Assembly (NCBI GenBank): GCA_022316685.1 | Contig: JAKJHU010000107.1 | Coordinates: forward strand, 1,612,001 to 1,676,000 | DNA from: Progne subis subis | Lineage: Eukaryota > Chordata > Aves > Passeriformes > Hirundinidae | Direction of reading: 5' to 3' | Length of the DNA stretch: 64,000 bases | In this document: positions 61,116 through 64,000 of the stretch, piece by piece | How the letters are laid out: each line of letters starts with the position of its first letter | Numbering within the stretch: position 1 is the first letter of the stretch | Program-made: the position numbers and the translations under genes | Notes under the pieces: model-generated | What the model was told of the DNA's origin: nothing | Database searches by the model: none | The model's input: only the letters and a program-made list of their open reading frames with translations

Positions 61116-64000
61116 CTCTTTCAGTTTTCTTATGTAGCTCTTCTAGGCTAATGCTGACTCTTACAGGCCTGGATTTCCATTTGAGCATCTCGTTCTTAAA
61201 TTTTGTTGTCATGCTAGGTTGGCTATCTAGTTTTGCAGGAATTTTGCTTTAATAAAAACAAGCTGAATAAGATTTGACTGTACAAACAAAAGATACTTTA
61301 TTCAAAAAACCTGCCTTTAAAAATCTGAATCTGAACAGAAATTCATCCTAGGCTTATGCATCAACAATTCTTAGTGTGTGAGGCTACACTTTTTGTGGTA
61401 ACAGGCAGAGAGATGTGTTCATACAGAGAAAGAAATCTGCCTAAACCTCCAAGGAAAAACACACTAGTGTTTGAATAAAAATTTAATTCCTGCTACCTTA
61501 GGTTTGAAAAACCTAGGAGCACATATATCTCAAAAGGCTGTGTCATGGAGACATAAAAACTTCTTTTAATGTATCCACTACTGTTTTAATGTGTAATAGA
61601 ACATTTATTCTGAGGAAGCTCTGTTCTGAAATATGTTATACTAGAAGTGAATTCAGACTCTTCTGTGGCAGGCTGATATTCTTTATGACTAGACAATGCA
61701 TTTAAGGCACCTTCTTTACTGTCATATGACCCAGCATAATGGAGATGCTTGAAAGAAATGGTACTAAGTATTATTTCAGAAATGAAGCATCATCTTCCAC
61801 TTTCACCCTAGGGCACTACCCAAAGTTTAAATCAACTTGAATGGCTGCAAAACCACTTTTTTCCAGGGATAAAACAGAAGCCGCTGAAAGGACAGGAAGC
61901 ATGTAGTAAGGACACAGAAAACAGTTACTTTTCATCATGGTTGTGATCTTTATTTTCCCATTAAAATGAATTCTGCTTTGTTCAGTCTTTTTTAATATCA
62001 TTGTTCCAACTTTCATAGTCTGTATATTCTCTGGTGATACAATTACTGTTTTCATAGCTGGTCAGATTGAACATTCATATTGGACTTGTGTCATTTCAGC
62101 TAATACCTATACTGGATGAAAATTACATTGACCATGGGTTCATACCTTTTCTGGTGATAAGCACACAAAATAGCATAATGTTCAGTGCCACTGATTTTTA
62201 TTCTCTAAGCAGCTTGGACCTATGCAAAAGCCATTTGGAAAACTACAAAAAGTAACATGGGTCAGCAGCTGCCTCAGATATGAATAGAGAGAGAAAAAAT
62301 AACATACTGCAGTGGTCCTCTTTCCAAACTTGTGCAGCTGAGTGATTTTTGAGGTTACTTGATATTCATAGGCATGTGTTCTTACAGTGTTTTTTGATGC
62401 ATTTGATAGACTTGCAATTTTTTTGGAACCTGATCTGTGTTTTGTTTGTTTCACAGTTTAATATAGTTTAATATTACATCAGTTTTTGTTCTCATGAGAA
62501 ATGCAGAATGCAGGAACAGGACAATTGCAAATTGTAATTAGATTTCTGGCAAAAGAAATCACATCTGCTTGGTTTTTGTGGGATGAGAAAAGATCACCTT
62601 AATTTGCTAGAATGTCACAATTCTCATTCATTATGAAAAGTGTCAGTAGTAAAGGTTTTGGTTATCATAACTGCATTTGTTTCTGTCTTTGGGGAAGAAT
62701 TTTTAACACATTTCACATGAAATCCCATAGCATGCTCCAGCTTACTTGACAAATGGAGTTTCCATAGGTCACAGCATTATCCTTTGGGATATAACTCAAG
62801 ATTCACCCAGACCCCTTATGCTTTTAGACTTCTGCTTCAGATCAGGTTATATCCCTTTCATATTGCCATGGTAAGGGGGAAATTCTTTTAGCACCCCTTG
62901 CAGTAAATTTAGACTTCACTAAGCCAATCATAACTGAGTAGTCCTATGACTTGTGTCTAATTAATTAGAAAAAATAATGATGCTATATGGCTGGACTTAT
63001 AATATTTTCATGCAGTTAAAAAGATGGAAAAGAATTGTATTGTGCCATTTGACACAGAACATGAATATAATAATATCAACCTAAAGCTATTAAGCAACTT
63101 TAAGGAATGCTTCTCTTTGGAGAAGAGCATCAGGGTAGGCTTTGGTATACACAGTCATGCTCTGTCCTTCCATTGTAGGTATAAATAGACAATCTCATAT
63201 GCAAAATACCTATACCAAGACATTCAGGTCCCATTCACAAATGGGATATAATTTACTCAGAAGTAACAATCTTGACTTATCTTTGCAGTATTTTTAGTAA
63301 TCTTGTTTATTTTGATTGCAAACCTTTGGCAGCAAAAATCTGTGGAGGTAGGATTTCAGTCTCACTGGGGCCTAGGGGTACCATCTGTGATAAAAGCAAC
63401 CAATAACACACTCCATTCAGAACCAGTGACTACAGGGAGATGGAAAATGAGTAATTTTTGACATGGAAGTCTTCCCTGATGTATTGATATCTTATGTGTG
63501 TACTACTTTGTGCAGTTTGGTAAAATAGTTTTCTTTTCAAATAGACCTTATTTTTAGAGGACTGAAAGAATGAATATGAATAAATGAATATTAATTTTCT
63601 TCGAGCGTATGGTGCATTCTACTTTTATGCTTACTTGTTTGCCTAGCTTTGGTCAATTGAGGTCCAAAAAGTATGGTGGAAACTATTTTAAATACTCAGT
63701 GAGAGACAAGAAAATTAAATTCTGGGCTGGTGATGATCACATCACATGATTTTGTGATGGCAGATCCCTATTTATTTATTAATAATTCATATTTATTTGG
63801 ATTGAGGCTGACTACCTCTAGACAAATAGATTAGATAAGTAATAATTTTACCTGGGGTTTAACTTAATTCCCTTTCACTTAGTAAAATACCCTCACCAAT
63901 AATGATGCAATGTTAAAATATACAATGATACTTCTACTTTTCCAGTGAATTAGCCTAACTAGCCTATAATGTTAATATAGGCATTATTGAGTCAGTCATT
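61116..64000. other. No recognisable gene or element
   Basis: AT-rich DNA to the window end. Short open frames only (none above about 90 codons) and no recognised motif. Confidence 0.5.

Overview
The window looks like gene-poor, AT-rich DNA from a bird, most likely a songbird. The evidence is many 5'-truncated CR1 LINE fragments on both strands (some ending in the CR1-type 3' tail), avian-style ERVL and class II ERV long terminal repeats (LTRs), and no sign of mammalian SINEs or L1. I found no convincing host protein-coding gene, tRNA or rRNA. Almost every long open frame is either a stop-free tandem repeat or a translation of an LTR or CR1 copy. The window could be intergenic or lie in a long intron.

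Layout. 0-6.7 kb: a possible degenerate LTR and one CR1 fragment in otherwise unremarkable DNA. 6.73-9.69 kb: an ERVL-type provirus bounded by a 5-bp target-site duplication (TSD). It has lost most of its 5' LTR, gag and the first part of pol, and its remaining RT-RNase H-integrase region carries four stops and two compensating frameshifts. 9.9-12.6 kb: two minus-strand solo LTRs of one class II-like family, each with its own 6-bp TSD. 13.8-15.0 kb: two consecutive minus-strand CR1 3' ends. 15-26 kb: a long stretch without recognisable elements. 26.0-29.6 kb: a minus-strand ERVL-like solo LTR and an unusually long (about 1.5 kb) plus-strand LTR element with a perfect 5-bp TSD. 32.6-35.1 kb: two more solo LTRs of the class II-like family, now on the plus strand. 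36.6-39.9 kb: three CR1 fragments. 43.4-44.1 kb: a decayed protease-RT fragment of a betaretrovirus-like (class II) ERV. 46.4-47.6 kb: two related short LTRs in inverted orientation. 48.5-49.0 kb: a CR1 fragment.

The most distinctive locus is 49.95-52.42 kb. A short CpG-dense segment leads directly into about 1.7 kb of octamer minisatellite (consensus C-M-G-R-CACA), followed by about 17 copies of a 33/35-bp repeat and a TG run. The octamer has no stop codon in the minus-strand frames, which yields three overlapping frames of more than 810 codons. These are artefacts of the repeat, not genes.

52.4-64 kb: mostly single-copy-looking AT-rich DNA with a long (TTTTA)n microsatellite and two CR1 3' ends. 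Nothing here forms an operon or pathway. The window records retroelement insertion, LTR recombination to solo LTRs, and tandem-repeat expansion.
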